This document shows, piece after piece, positions 34,600 through 44,797 of a stretch of 64,000 nt of DNA. A model generated the notes under the pieces. The model was not told the DNA's origin. It ran no database searches and saw only the letters and a list, made by a program, of their open reading frames with translations. Origin of the DNA: Gallibacterium trehalosifermentans (GTDB lineage Bacteria; Pseudomonadota; Gammaproteobacteria; Enterobacterales; Pasteurellaceae). How positions within the stretch are numbered: position 1 is the first letter of the stretch; the number at the start of each line of letters is the position of its first letter. The position numbers and the translations under genes were made by a program. Where the stretch lies: contig NZ_JBHLWB010000008.1 of assembly GCF_042433055.1 (NCBI RefSeq), forward strand, positions 71,797 through 135,796, written 5' to 3'.

Positions 34600-35299
34600 A
34601 TCGCCACGTTTTTTTATTGGGGCAACCTTGCCAGAATTATTGATGGCTATTGCTTTAACGAGTTTATTAGTCCTTATTTTATCGAATTGGCTATTGTCTC
34701 TTTATCATTATCAATCACAACGACAACAACAATTACAGTTACAACAAGATGTACATCAAGCATTGCAGATGATCCGTAAAGATTTACGGCGAAGTGGCTA
34801 TCATTATCCTAATAAAAATAATAACTTGGCATTATTTCGTTATCAAAATAAGAGTATTAATTTAGTCTTGCCAAAACAAGATTATTATCAATGTGTACTA
34901 TTTTTTTATGATCTTAATAAAGATGGGTGTATTGGTAATAAACAGGGCAGTGAATCTTGTATGCTCGGTACCCGTAATAATACAACAGAAATACAAAAGG
35001 AATTATTTGGTTATCGTTTGGCAGCAGGTAATTTAGAGGTTTTATTTATGTTTGATAAGACGATTGATCATGCTTGTTCAGCGGTGAGTTGTCAGCAGCA
35101 TTTAAATAATCCAACTTGCCAAAGTAAGGGGTGGTCGAAATATTTTGATTCACGTTATCGAGTAGAATCTCTAGCCTTTCGCTGGTTACCTGAAAATCGT
35201 GGAATGAGTGTTGATTTAACCGTTGTATTACGTAATCAAGAAAACTATCGTTATCAAGCTACTGTATTGATTCCATTATTGAATGAGGTACAAGAGTGA
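34586..35299 (+). CDS. comO: Competence type IV pseudopilin ComO
   Basis: A 237-aa PilW-like minor pilin with prepilin motif G|ATLPELLMAIALTSLLVL near residues 13-14, with Glu5 present. A globular domain follows that contains several Cys residues and a calcium-loop-like DLNKDGCIGNK segment. Its start lies 14 bases inside the end of comN. A second ATG immediately follows the first. Confidence 0.78.
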   Translation: MMCHRSPRFFIGATLPELLMAIALTSLLVLILSNWLLSLYHYQSQRQQQLQLQQDVHQALQMIRKDLRRSGYHYPNKNNNLALFRYQNKSINLVLPKQDYYQCVLFFYDLNKDGCIGNKQGSESCMLGTRNNTTEIQKELFGYRLAAGNLEVLFMFDKTIDHACSAVSCQQHLNNPTCQSKGWSKYFDSRYRVESLAFRWLPENRGMSVDLTVVLRNQENYRYQATVLIPLLNEVQE

Positions 35300-35943
35300 A
35301 GTATTATCAACTAGGTGCCACGCATTTATTCGTTATTCTTGTTTTGAGTAGTATAAGTTTGTTATTACTATGGTTAATGCAAGATAATCAATTATTTTAC
35401 CAACGTAGCCTTTTAGTCAAAAATCACTATCTCAACGCACAAGGAGAGCTATTTCAACAATATCGCCGCCAACCAATCACTTCTTTTTGTCATACTACAT
35501 CAAATCAAAATAAATTAACTGAAACATTTACCGCAACGGAAACCCGAGTAGCACTGCAACATTATCTGGATTGTGAGACAGTTTCTCTGTTTCGGCAATC
35601 GATAAAAAATGCACAAAATTCCCCACGCCGTGAATACCTCAATCCTAATTACCCCTTGTTATCTCATCAGATCTATACTGAACCAGTATTAAATAATGCT
35701 AGAGATCCTTTGCTATGGATAATTGATGAAGATACAGAATGGCAATTAGAACATGATATTTATGGCATTGTAATTAGTAATGCTAAATTGAGGATTCAAG
35801 GTAATGGGCGAGTTATTGGGGCAATTATTAGTGATGAACCTATTACTACTGCAAAATCTGTTTTTAACAGCTCGGTAGTTCAGCGTATTGAGCAACAATT
35901 TTCTCGTTGGCAAGTAGCGGAAGGAGGGTGGCGTGATTTCTAA
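35296..35943 (+). CDS. comP: Competence type IV pseudopilin ComP
   Basis: About 215 aa, GTG start overlapping the comO stop (GTGA). The N-terminus MKYYQLGATHLFVILVLSS has a short positively charged leader and a Gly|Ala cleavage site before a hydrophobic helix, but no glutamate at position 5 of the mature form, as in PilX/GspK-like tip pilins. A PilX-like globular part follows. Assignment rests mainly on operon order. Confidence 0.7.
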   Translation: MKYYQLGATHLFVILVLSSISLLLLWLMQDNQLFYQRSLLVKNHYLNAQGELFQQYRRQPITSFCHTTSNQNKLTETFTATETRVALQHYLDCETVSLFRQSIKNAQNSPRREYLNPNYPLLSHQIYTEPVLNNARDPLLWIIDEDTEWQLEHDIYGIVISNAKLRIQGNGRVIGAIISDEPITTAKSVFNSSVVQRIEQQFSRWQVAEGGWRDF

Positions 35944-36229
35944 ATTTATGCAGGGGCATAGTGTGATGAGTGTATTGGTTGGCGTGAGCTTGCTTAGTAT
36001 GATTCTGTTATTAGGGCAAGTATGGCTAAATCAGCAACAACAGCAAACAGCAAAATTATGGCAATATGCACAAGCTTTACAGATTGCCGAGAATCAACAA
36101 AGTTTGCGCTTATTAGATTTGCCCTGTCAACGCCAAGTTGAACAGAATCAACTACAATTTCGTATTTACTGTAATAGTGAACACATTATTGTGGAATATC
36201 CATTAGGTAAAGTGAATATTAGGGGTTAA
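35933..36229 (+). CDS. comQ: Competence type IV pseudopilin ComQ
   Basis: A 98-aa small pseudopilin with leader MISKFMQG, cleavage before HSVMSVLVGVSLLSM, and no Glu5. A GGAGG sequence eight bases before the GTG at 35933 supports that start; ATG 35948 is the alternative. Two cysteines (LPCQRQ and IYCNSE) could form a disulphide. It overlaps comP by 11 bases and ends the operon. Confidence 0.68.
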   Translation: MISKFMQGHSVMSVLVGVSLLSMILLLGQVWLNQQQQQTAKLWQYAQALQIAENQQSLRLLDLPCQRQVEQNQLQFRIYCNSEHIIVEYPLGKVNIRG

Positions 36230-36309
36230 TACAATGTAATAATGTTACTGGTAGTCCTGCCTTAAAGCGGTATAATAACCAGCCAAATAGATAAAGAGGA
36301 CTCAATACT

Positions 36310-36642
36310 ATGGCAGATACCTTTAAAGAAATTGATGTCATCACGGCATGGCAGTTACTTCAACAAGAACAAGCGGTATTAGTTGATATTAGAGATAGCC
36401 AGCGTTTTGCATATAGTCATTGCCAAGGTGCATTTCACTTGACTAATCAAAGTTATGGTCTGTTTTGCGATCGTTATGACTTTGCTGTTCCAGTACTAGT
36501 CATTTGTTATCACGGTAATAGTAGTCGAAATGTTGCACAATTCTTAGTCGAACAAGGTTTTGATGAGGTTTATAGTGTTAGAGGTGGGTTTGATGCTTGG
36601 GTGAAAGCTGAATTACCTGTTGAATCAGGATTGATAGAGTAA
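36310..36642 (+). CDS. glpE: Thiosulfate sulfurtransferase GlpE
   Basis: A 110-aa single-domain rhodanese that transfers sulphane sulphur from thiosulfate to cyanide or thiol acceptors in the cytoplasm. The catalytic loop is CYHGNSSRN (Cys near residue 66), and GFDAWVKAELPVESG matches E. coli GlpE closely. AGAGGACT lies before ATG. It is followed by a perfect 12-bp hairpin. Confidence 0.92.
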   Translation: MADTFKEIDVITAWQLLQQEQAVLVDIRDSQRFAYSHCQGAFHLTNQSYGLFCDRYDFAVPVLVICYHGNSSRNVAQFLVEQGFDEVYSVRGGFDAWVKAELPVESGLIE

Positions 36643-36676
36643 GAGATAATGTACTATATACATTATCTCTAATCTT
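36642..36676. terminator. Bidirectional terminator between glpE and ppx
   Basis: Perfect 12-bp stem AGAGATAATGTA / TACATTATCTCT with a 5-nt loop, overlapping the last base of glpE, followed by AATCTTTT. It lies between convergent genes and may serve both. Confidence 0.75.
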
Positions 36677-38161
36677 TTAACGATATATTAAATTAATCCC
36701 TAAGGAAGTTAAAAACTTCTGTTCTTGTTGTAATTCATTTTGTAGTAATGGATTACGAACCAAATAACCTTTTGGAAAAATTAATTGCCATTGATGTATA
36801 GCGTTTGTTTTTAATTGAATATCGGCTGGCTCAGTGGCTTGACGAGTTTTGTTACAAATTACCGCAAAGCGTAATAATAGAATTGCAGAAAGGACATCTT
36901 CGCTGACATAGCGATAGCAGTCAGGAATATCTGCCATGCGAAATGTTGCGGTGTGGAAACGTGTGAGAATGGCGAGTAACTGTTGCTGTTCACTATCAAA
37001 TCCAGGTAGTTCACTATTTTGTAAAATATATGCAGAATGTTTCTGTACATTGCGATGGTTAATTACAATGCCGACCTCATGGGTGAGAGCAGCATAAAAT
37101 AGGACTTGACCTAACTCATAGGCAAATTTCTCTTCTTTCCAAGCGATAAATTGTTTTGTAAACATTTGTACGACTTGAGAGACACGTGTGGCTTGCTCAC
37201 GGTCGAGGTCAAATTGTTGGGTGAGACTATTTACTGTACGCTCACGAATATTGCTTACACGGAATTGATCTTCAAAGTTATACATTACACCTTCACGCAC
37301 TGCGCCATCAGAATAACGCATCGTTTTGATTTGGAATGTTTCAAATAAAGCCACTAAAATAGCTAGCCCAGGCACAAAAACATCAATTCTATTGTGATGT
37401 AAGCCTGGTAACTGAATTTTTGTAAAGTGTTCTGCTTTGAGGGTTCGTTCAACGAGTTTATGCAAACGAGGAAGCGTAATTAATCCATCTTTAAAATGGA
37501 GTGCAAGTAGGATTTCACTAACAGTTTTAATCGTACCAGAAGACCCTAATGCGTAATCCCAACCTAGTTGTCGGTATTCCCAGGCTAAATCTTCAATTTT
37601 TTCTAATGCACACTGTTTTGCTTGTTGGAAACGTTCTATGCTAAGTTTTCCATCGGTAAAAAAACGTTTGGCAAAGCTCACGCAACCCATATGTCGGCTT
37701 TCTGCAATCAGGGGAATAAAATCATCACCAATAATCATTTCTGTTGACCCGCCACCAATATCAATGACGAGTTTTCTGCCTTTTTCTGGTTGGGTGTGAG
37801 AAACGCCTGCATAAATTAATTTTGCTTCTTGTTGACCAGAAATAATATTGATTTTATATGGGAAAACACGTGCTGCTTGGCGAAGAAATTCATCACTATT
37901 TACGGCACGGCGCAGAGTATAAGTGCCGATAACTTGAACATTTTCCGCAGGAAATCCTTGTAATCGTTCAGAGAATAAGGCAAGACATGCTACGCCACGA
38001 TCAATCGCTGTTTGGCTCAAGATTTGCTCTTTATCTAATCCTTCGGCTAATTGAACTTTTTGTTTAAGTCTAGAAAGAATTTGAATTGAACCATTGATAA
38101 TACGCGCAACAATCATATGAAAACTGTTTGAGCCGAGATCTACAATAGCGATTTCTTTCAT
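36677..38161 (-). CDS. ppx: Exopolyphosphatase (Ppx/GppA family), Ppx-type
   Basis: A 494-aa enzyme that releases phosphate from polyphosphate ends; the family also includes the pppGpp phosphatase GppA. ASKHA-fold motifs are VDLGSNSFHMIVARI (phosphate 1), SGQQEAKLIYAGV and VIDIGGGSTEMIIG (near residue 140). A C-terminal HD-type domain follows (HEVGIVINHRNVQKHSAYILQNS, short form HSAYILQNSELPGF). The text resembles E. coli Ppx more than GppA (HTQPEKGRKLVIDIGGG, MGCVSFA), but a lone family member may do both jobs. It follows tamB by 18 bases. Confidence 0.88.
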   Translation of the reverse strand: MKEIAIVDLGSNSFHMIVARIINGSIQILSRLKQKVQLAEGLDKEQILSQTAIDRGVACLALFSERLQGFPAENVQVIGTYTLRRAVNSDEFLRQAARVFPYKINIISGQQEAKLIYAGVSHTQPEKGRKLVIDIGGGSTEMIIGDDFIPLIAESRHMGCVSFAKRFFTDGKLSIERFQQAKQCALEKIEDLAWEYRQLGWDYALGSSGTIKTVSEILLALHFKDGLITLPRLHKLVERTLKAEHFTKIQLPGLHHNRIDVFVPGLAILVALFETFQIKTMRYSDGAVREGVMYNFEDQFRVSNIRERTVNSLTQQFDLDREQATRVSQVVQMFTKQFIAWKEEKFAYELGQVLFYAALTHEVGIVINHRNVQKHSAYILQNSELPGFDSEQQQLLAILTRFHTATFRMADIPDCYRYVSEDVLSAILLLRFAVICNKTRQATEPADIQLKTNAIHQWQLIFPKGYLVRNPLLQNELQQEQKFLTSLGINLIYR

Positions 38162-38179
38162 AATAATTTCCCTGTGTGC

Positions 38180-41100
38180 TTAATGTTCAAATTGATATAG
38201 AAGATCAACAGCTTGTGATGTTCCAGATACTGATTGTAAATATAATTTAGGTAATAAGCGATAACGTAATGTTAATTCAGCTAATGGTTCAAATAGACCC
38301 ACGCCATATTTTACTTGTAAACGTGGCGTGATATAACCACTGACGACAACTTGTGATTGATCACCTAAGCCTTGTGTTTCGAGATTTAAGCTTTTAATTC
38401 CAAATGTTTCACCTAGTTGTCCTACGGCTTTTCCTGTTTTTGACAAGCTTAGGCTAATCAAGGCAGCACCTAAAGAAGCGCCTGACCCTGAGTTCTCGGA
38501 AGATAATGCCCGTCCAGTTAATAGGTAAGATAAGGCGTTATCTTGGGACATTGATGGCTCAGAGAAAACTTGAATTGTTGGTGATTCTGCTAAGCCAGAA
38601 ACCCGAATCCCAGCAGTAACTGTATTGGTTTCCATTGCATTTGGATTACGAATTGCTTCAATATTGAGGGTGGGCTGTGAGGGTAAACCAGAAAAAATAA
38701 TTTCGCCTTTACGGATCAGCAAATCTTGCCCAAATGAAGCATAACGTCCATTTAATAGATGAATTTGCCCAAATAAGCCGAGTTGATTGTCTTGTTGGCG
38801 AACATTTAAATTTCCTTCTAATTGACTTTTCAAACCATACGCACTCACGCGAACACGTTGCCCAAGAGTAATCATAATATCAGTTGATAAGACAGTGCCT
38901 GTTTTTTCACTGAATTTATCTAGTTTCTGTTGAGTAGACAGTTTTGGTTTTTTCTCTAAAATAACTTCATCTGCACTAACTCCAAGCGCACTCTCTGGTA
39001 ATTGCTCAATTTCAATATTGGCAAAAGGCACATCAATTTTTCCTTCGATATTGAAATGGTTAGGTTGAGCGTATAAATGAATATTTGGAACGATCGTAAG
39101 TTTTGCCAAATCAGGAATCGTTAATGAAAATTTTTCTGATGTTGCAGAAAGGTTAGCAGACCAACGGTTTAAAACTTGCCAATTACTATTTCCTTTTAAT
39201 TGTAACCGTCCTTCTTTGGTTACAATTTCACCATTTAAAGTGGAGTGATTACCGTTAAATACTAAATTGGCAAAACCATCTGTGATATTAAATGGTAATG
39301 CAGGCATTGAACTTGTTAGATGTGTTAATGATACTTTGCCATGTAGTTGAGGTGCAGAAACATTACCTGAAAATGTAAGGTTGGTATTCAGATTGCCATC
39401 TATATTATCACCTGGGTTAAGTAGTTGTTTTATAAAAGCTAATTTTAAATGTTCTGCTACTAGCGTTCCGCTTAATGTTGGTGTACCGAGTAAATCATTT
39501 AGCGTTAAATGCGTCTTTAATATGCCATTATTGTGGATTTTTATGTCGCCCTTAGTAGTTAAATTATTGTCTTTGATATGACTTTCTAAAGAGAGTTTAT
39601 CTAATTCCAGTTTAAATTGTCGATAATCTATTTTTTGTATGAGGGAGAAAGAAGAACTCTCTAAATTTACTGTAAAATCGAAAGGTTTATCTTGATACCA
39701 GTTAACTTCACCCGCTAAATTAAATTGCGAATGGAGTTTTGTGTTATCGGTTAAAATGTGTTTGAGAAAATCAAGATTTGCTTTTTCTAATTTAAATGGA
39801 ATATGCCCATTGATACCCGTTGTAAATTGTTGTGGGAAACAGAGGGGTAAGCTGTCATGTTGCCAACAATGAGAAGAAATAGTTGCTTGTTGCTCATTAT
39901 GTTTATAATTTACGTTAATGACTTTATTTGTATTAAATTTACCGATCAAGGTATTGAATTGAGTATTATTGAATTCCCCTTGCCATACCTGTGTAGGACG
40001 ATCAAAATGTCCTTGCAGATCAGTATTAAAGGCAACTGGTTTTCCTTGTGAATACAATGATAAGGTATGTTGTTTTTCATCACCTTTCGCTTTGAGAGAA
40101 ATTTGCTTAAGTTGTACATTTTCTCCATATTTAAATTGAGCTATATCAAGATCTAAATTACCACGGATATTTTGTTGATCACTTTGTATTTTGCTTTTTA
40201 CGTTTAATTTTTGTAGCAATACATTAGCCACTTTCAAATGCGGCACGGTGAGATCTACATCAATTTCAGGGTGTTGAATATCTCCTGTAATTTGTGCTGT
40301 TCCTTTTCCTGATGCTTCTAACCCTTTATAAAACCCTGCAAGGTTAGGCGCATCTATTGTTAAATTAAATAATGATTCTTTGCCAAGTTTGCCATAAAAC
40401 GCAAGATGATTATCACCATAGTGAAAATCAAATAATTGACTCATCAGTAATGTTTCGTTATTTAAGGTAATATCACCTTTGAGTGAAATTGGTTTATTAT
40501 CTGCATGACCATTCAGTTCAATAAGCGGAATATTTACTTGCCAACCCTCTGCATTGATCTGTCCTGAAGATACAAGTTGACCAGATAATGTGGCTAACCA
40601 ATCAACAAAATGAAAATAGCGCGACATATTTACGTGTTGTAAATCAAGTTGACTATCCCAAGCAATGCCATTACGCCAAGAAACTGTACCTTGTAAACCA
40701 ATATTGCCGTTTACATTAGCTAAGGTAGCTTGTTGTAGTGTGAAAGAATCGATTGATCCATTTCCTTTTAGGTTAAGATCAACTGTTGGTGTAATCATTC
40801 CTGAAAGATTACCTTGTAAGCTTGCTTGATAATCTAATACATTTCCTGTGATAGCTAAGTTAGTTTTCACTAAACGGATTTGATCTGTTGATGGATTGGC
40901 TTCTTTGGCTAAATAGAGTGGGTATTTCGCTTGCTGGATCGCTAAATTTATCATTAGTGGTAATTTTGGTTCAGCAAGCGCAACTTGAGCAGTTAGTTTA
41001 GCATCAGCAAGACCTGTAATGGTGATGTCGGTTGTTAATTGTTGATATAAATTACCTTGTACTTGTAAACTAAATTGGCTTTCTGGTAGCGTGATCGTCG

Positions 41101-42127
41101 CCGATTTTTGTTGTGTGTTTTCGCGTTGTTGATGTAGTTTGCCATTAAGGGTGAGTTGTAGAGGATAATGATCAGCTTGCTGTAATTCACCTTGAGCGGA
41201 TAAATCTAATACACTACTGACTAACGTTAGTTTATTAAGGGTAATGCTGTTTTGGTCTGCACTTGCTTGTAAAGTCAAAGTTGGCATTTTAATTTCAGAA
41301 AGAATTTTGCCTTTGGCAGAACGTTTTTGATATAGCCAATTTTTAGCTGTTAAATCATCAATATGTACCGTTAATGGCAGTTTAAATGCTGAATTTGCAT
41401 GTAATAATGGCTGTTGTAATTGTTGTTTTAATGAATCCCAATCAGTTGGCGAGGCTTTACTTTGTGGTTTTACTTTTGCTTTGGTGGTTAAAGGTAATTG
41501 GTTAGGCGTATGTATCGTTTCTATTACCTGTAAACCATTAATAAGGGTTGGTAATAAATTAAATTGCAGATCCCTTGTTGCCAGTAAGCCTGTTGAAAAA
41601 TGATCAAGCAGAATCTGTTGATTATCTAATTGAAGATCTAATTGATTGATATTTAACTGTTTTAAATCAATATTTACTGGCATCACCAAACCTGAGCTGC
41701 GGTCATCTTGTTGCTGGTTTGCTGAGAATTGGCTGGTATCAATGGCAATTTTGGGTTCAGTAATATTGAGTTGATTAATACAAATCTTAGCTTGCCATAG
41801 GCAATTTGTATCCAGCTGTAATAAAAGATGAGCAACCTTAACATCAACACCAGTAGTCCGATAACTGACATTATCAAGTTGTAAGCCTTGTTGTAAATTC
41901 CCGCTAATTTGTCCAATAGTTAAATCATTTAATTGTTGATCTACAAAGGTTAATAATTTTTGTTGGGCATTTTGATTATTTAATAGGGTAATAAGAGCAA
42001 TAACAATAAATAAACATAAAACCAAAAGGCTAATGGTTGACCATTTGAAGATTTGACGAGCTTTGCTTCTTTTCGGTGTTGGTACAGTGCTTGAGGTGTC
42101 AGGCGTTGTCGTTGATTGTTGTTTCAC
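38180..42127 (-). CDS. tamB: AsmA-like bridge protein TamB
   Basis: A 1315-aa inner-membrane-anchored protein (one N-terminal membrane helix, about residues 31-52). Its long periplasmic beta-taco repeats form a hydrophobic groove, and it ends in the conserved TamB C-terminal domain (DUF490; about 950-1315) with LRYRLLPKLYLQSVSG. It works with TamA in the outer membrane; roles in barrel-protein assembly and phospholipid transport have both been shown in E. coli. The start is GTG, overlapping the tamA stop. Confidence 0.95.
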   Translation of the reverse strand: MKQQSTTTPDTSSTVPTPKRSKARQIFKWSTISLLVLCLFIVIALITLLNNQNAQQKLLTFVDQQLNDLTIGQISGNLQQGLQLDNVSYRTTGVDVKVAHLLLQLDTNCLWQAKICINQLNITEPKIAIDTSQFSANQQQDDRSSGLVMPVNIDLKQLNINQLDLQLDNQQILLDHFSTGLLATRDLQFNLLPTLINGLQVIETIHTPNQLPLTTKAKVKPQSKASPTDWDSLKQQLQQPLLHANSAFKLPLTVHIDDLTAKNWLYQKRSAKGKILSEIKMPTLTLQASADQNSITLNKLTLVSSVLDLSAQGELQQADHYPLQLTLNGKLHQQRENTQQKSATITLPESQFSLQVQGNLYQQLTTDITITGLADAKLTAQVALAEPKLPLMINLAIQQAKYPLYLAKEANPSTDQIRLVKTNLAITGNVLDYQASLQGNLSGMITPTVDLNLKGNGSIDSFTLQQATLANVNGNIGLQGTVSWRNGIAWDSQLDLQHVNMSRYFHFVDWLATLSGQLVSSGQINAEGWQVNIPLIELNGHADNKPISLKGDITLNNETLLMSQLFDFHYGDNHLAFYGKLGKESLFNLTIDAPNLAGFYKGLEASGKGTAQITGDIQHPEIDVDLTVPHLKVANVLLQKLNVKSKIQSDQQNIRGNLDLDIAQFKYGENVQLKQISLKAKGDEKQHTLSLYSQGKPVAFNTDLQGHFDRPTQVWQGEFNNTQFNTLIGKFNTNKVINVNYKHNEQQATISSHCWQHDSLPLCFPQQFTTGINGHIPFKLEKANLDFLKHILTDNTKLHSQFNLAGEVNWYQDKPFDFTVNLESSSFSLIQKIDYRQFKLELDKLSLESHIKDNNLTTKGDIKIHNNGILKTHLTLNDLLGTPTLSGTLVAEHLKLAFIKQLLNPGDNIDGNLNTNLTFSGNVSAPQLHGKVSLTHLTSSMPALPFNITDGFANLVFNGNHSTLNGEIVTKEGRLQLKGNSNWQVLNRWSANLSATSEKFSLTIPDLAKLTIVPNIHLYAQPNHFNIEGKIDVPFANIEIEQLPESALGVSADEVILEKKPKLSTQQKLDKFSEKTGTVLSTDIMITLGQRVRVSAYGLKSQLEGNLNVRQQDNQLGLFGQIHLLNGRYASFGQDLLIRKGEIIFSGLPSQPTLNIEAIRNPNAMETNTVTAGIRVSGLAESPTIQVFSEPSMSQDNALSYLLTGRALSSENSGSGASLGAALISLSLSKTGKAVGQLGETFGIKSLNLETQGLGDQSQVVVSGYITPRLQVKYGVGLFEPLAELTLRYRLLPKLYLQSVSGTSQAVDLLYQFEH

Positions 42128-43863
42128 AGTTCTGATCCTATCCCAATATAAAATTCAATATTCTTACTGCTATCTTTATCGTTAATTGGTGTGGCTATAT
42201 CAAATTTTACTGCACCAATAGGAGAATTCCAACGTACACCAATTCCAGCTCCTTTACGTAATTCACTGAATGAAAAACGATTAGCAGCAAAGCCTGTATC
42301 GTAAAAAATGGCGCCCCACCATTTTGGTTTTACTTGATACTGATATTCGATACTAGAAGCAAACAAGCGATTTCCGCCAACTAATTTATTATCCGTATCA
42401 CGAGGCGATATTTTGTGATAACCATACCCACGAACACTACGATCACCTCCAGCGAAGAAGCGTAATGCAGGTGGAATTTTGCTGAAATCTTTGGTTGAAA
42501 GATAGCCAATTTCAGCACGAACTAAAAAACGATGATTGTCGTGATAAGTTCTAATCCAAGAAGTTGAGGCAATCGCAGAATAGAAATCCACATCTGAGGC
42601 AAACAATTTATTTCCCCAGTTGATAGTAATTTTTTGTGCATCACCCCAGTAAGGAAATAACCCTCCACGCATACGAGTACGGTTAAAACCTGCAGTTGGA
42701 TAAATTAATAAGGTACGGTTAGAAATGCCAGCTTGGGTAAAATTATCGTACCTCGCTCTTACCCCGAATGAATTTTGCCAACCAGTTTCACGATTCCAAT
42801 AACGAAGTACCGCTAAGGTTAAACCAGACGTTTCGGTATCGTTCTTGTTTTCCTCTTCATACCCAGTAGAAATTTCATAATAGTAATTCAGAGGATTTTT
42901 TAATAATGGCATTTTATATGTGGCTTCAATCGTTTTTTTCGGTGCAGAAATGTAGAAGTTAGATGAAAAACTGTGTCCTCGACTGTTAATCCAAGGTTTA
43001 TTCCAACCAAACTGTAAACGAGGACCAATATCCGTACCATAGCCAATCCCGATTTCATAGCTGTTTTTTAGTCTAGGTTGAACTAAAACCTCTAAATCCA
43101 CTTGTTTGGTTTGTTTATTCACATTAGGTTGCACTAATACCGATTTAAACCAATTACTCGCAGAAAGATCGGTACTCAATTCGGAAAGATCATTAATAAA
43201 ATAAGGATTATCTTTGTGGATACTTAAAATATTGCGTAAATAAGCATCTTGAATTTGCGAGCCTTTGAAACTGATATCGCCATAGTGATAGCGTTTACCG
43301 CTATCGAAAGTGAGTTGCCAATAAGCTTCATAAGCGGAAGGAATGATAGCTAGCCGATGGGTTAAAAATTCGGAATCAAAATAACCTTTTGCAAGAGCAG
43401 TTTTTTCTAATTGCGCTTTATAATCATCATAAACACTATGATCCAAGATGCTGCCTGCTTTCGGTAATTGTTTTTTCAGTGCTAAAAAGTTTTCATCTTG
43501 TGCGGCATCACCAAGAATTTGCACTTGTGCTTCTGCAATTTTGACTGGTTTATCTAAGGTAACGTTAGCAATTAAAAGATCTTTAGCTTTGTTAGGTTGC
43601 GGCACAAACTGGTAATCAATTTGACTATTATAATAACCAACTGCCCGCAAGGCTTCGTCAATCGCTTTGCTAGCTAAATAATGGTAACGATCGGAATCTT
43701 CTACTGGCGTATCTTTAAGTGTTGAAAGGTGAACGGTTACGTTATTATAGGCTTTCTTATTATCAATACCTTTCACTTGTAATTCAATAGTTCTATCAGC
43801 CATTGCATTGGTGAAAATGCACAGCCCAACAAGGGGAAGATAAAAGGATTTATTCCACTGCAT
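42124..43863 (-). CDS. tamA: Outer-membrane translocation/assembly module TamA
   Basis: A 579-aa Omp85-family protein with signal peptide (about 1-22), three POTRA domains (about 25-265) and a 16-strand barrel. The conserved Omp85 loop motif is seen as VRGYGYHKI after FFAGGDRS. The protein ends IEFYIGIGSEL. Overlap with tamB by four bases couples the two. It probably assists insertion of autotransporters such as the one at 56-61 kb (inference). Confidence 0.95.
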   Translation of the reverse strand: MQWNKSFYLPLVGLCIFTNAMADRTIELQVKGIDNKKAYNNVTVHLSTLKDTPVEDSDRYHYLASKAIDEALRAVGYYNSQIDYQFVPQPNKAKDLLIANVTLDKPVKIAEAQVQILGDAAQDENFLALKKQLPKAGSILDHSVYDDYKAQLEKTALAKGYFDSEFLTHRLAIIPSAYEAYWQLTFDSGKRYHYGDISFKGSQIQDAYLRNILSIHKDNPYFINDLSELSTDLSASNWFKSVLVQPNVNKQTKQVDLEVLVQPRLKNSYEIGIGYGTDIGPRLQFGWNKPWINSRGHSFSSNFYISAPKKTIEATYKMPLLKNPLNYYYEISTGYEEENKNDTETSGLTLAVLRYWNRETGWQNSFGVRARYDNFTQAGISNRTLLIYPTAGFNRTRMRGGLFPYWGDAQKITINWGNKLFASDVDFYSAIASTSWIRTYHDNHRFLVRAEIGYLSTKDFSKIPPALRFFAGGDRSVRGYGYHKISPRDTDNKLVGGNRLFASSIEYQYQVKPKWWGAIFYDTGFAANRFSFSELRKGAGIGVRWNSPIGAVKFDIATPINDKDSSKNIEFYIGIGSEL

Positions 43864-43959
43864 TTTACGAATCCTTTGTAATGTCTAAATGATATATTTA
43901 CGTTAATGCTTGCCAACGTTAACAATATCAAGTTGATTTTTCAAGGATCTAGATGAAAT

Positions 43960-44784
43960 TTACTGTGGAATTCCACGTAAATTTTCTTGAAATTGAAATG
44001 GTGGTTTGGAGGTTGGTGCAGGGAGATCGCTAAACCATAAAATAAATGGTTGAATAAGTTCTGGAGAATGCTGCCAAAGTTGACTAATTCTTGTTAATTG
44101 AATATCAGGTGGTAATTGTGCAAGTTGTTGTTTTAACACAGCAACAGTATTTTTTCGAGGGTGTCCAATCGCGATTGCAGTACCATGTTTGCGGGCATAT
44201 CGAATCGCACTTTGAAATTGCGCTAATACACTACTGTATTCATTGTTATCATCAAGGAAGATATTTCGTTCTAAAATATTGACCCCATACAGTTTGCCTA
44301 CTTTACTGACTACACTGCTACCAATCGTTTTACTATCTAAGAAAGATAATCCTCGTTGAGCAAGTTGTTGCATTAATGCAGACATTAAAGCGGTATCAGA
44401 GGTTGCTGCACTACCCATATGATTATTCATACCAATAGCATTCGGGACAACTTGCTGAGCCAGTTCAACTCGATGGGCTACTTGAGAAGCCGATAAACCT
44501 AATACCAACCCATTTTCCTCTAACTTAATATTACCTTTTGGCTGCATTGGCATATGAATTAGTGTATCACGTCCCTGTTGTTGTGCTTGTTTGGCTCTGA
44601 CTTTAGCGTGGGGAGCAGACGGAATAATGGCAACATTGACAGCTAATGGTAAAGCGTAAATTTCATTGTCTTCATGGGTACGATAACCAATATCGTCAAT
44701 CACAATCACTAATTTAGCGGCATTAGCTATTGAGAGCAAAGATAATAACAAGAGTGTCATTAGGTAACGTATCCAATATTTCAT
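43960..44784 (-). CDS. yibQ: Divergent polysaccharide deacetylase family protein YibQ
   Basis: A 274-aa exported protein (signal peptide about 1-22) of the DUF610/YibQ family, a divergent polysaccharide deacetylase fold. It carries VIDDIGYRTHEDNEIYALP, short form VIDDIGYR, then HMPMQPKG, GMNNHMGS and AIAIGHPRKNTV, which retain family Asp/His residues. Function is not settled. It follows envC by 13 bases, the same order as in E. coli. Confidence 0.88.
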   Translation of the reverse strand: MKYWIRYLMTLLLLSLLSIANAAKLVIVIDDIGYRTHEDNEIYALPLAVNVAIIPSAPHAKVRAKQAQQQGRDTLIHMPMQPKGNIKLEENGLVLGLSASQVAHRVELAQQVVPNAIGMNNHMGSAATSDTALMSALMQQLAQRGLSFLDSKTIGSSVVSKVGKLYGVNILERNIFLDDNNEYSSVLAQFQSAIRYARKHGTAIAIGHPRKNTVAVLKQQLAQLPPDIQLTRISQLWQHSPELIQPFILWFSDLPAPTSKPPFQFQENLRGIPQ

Positions 44785-44797
44785 AAATTTCCTAATT

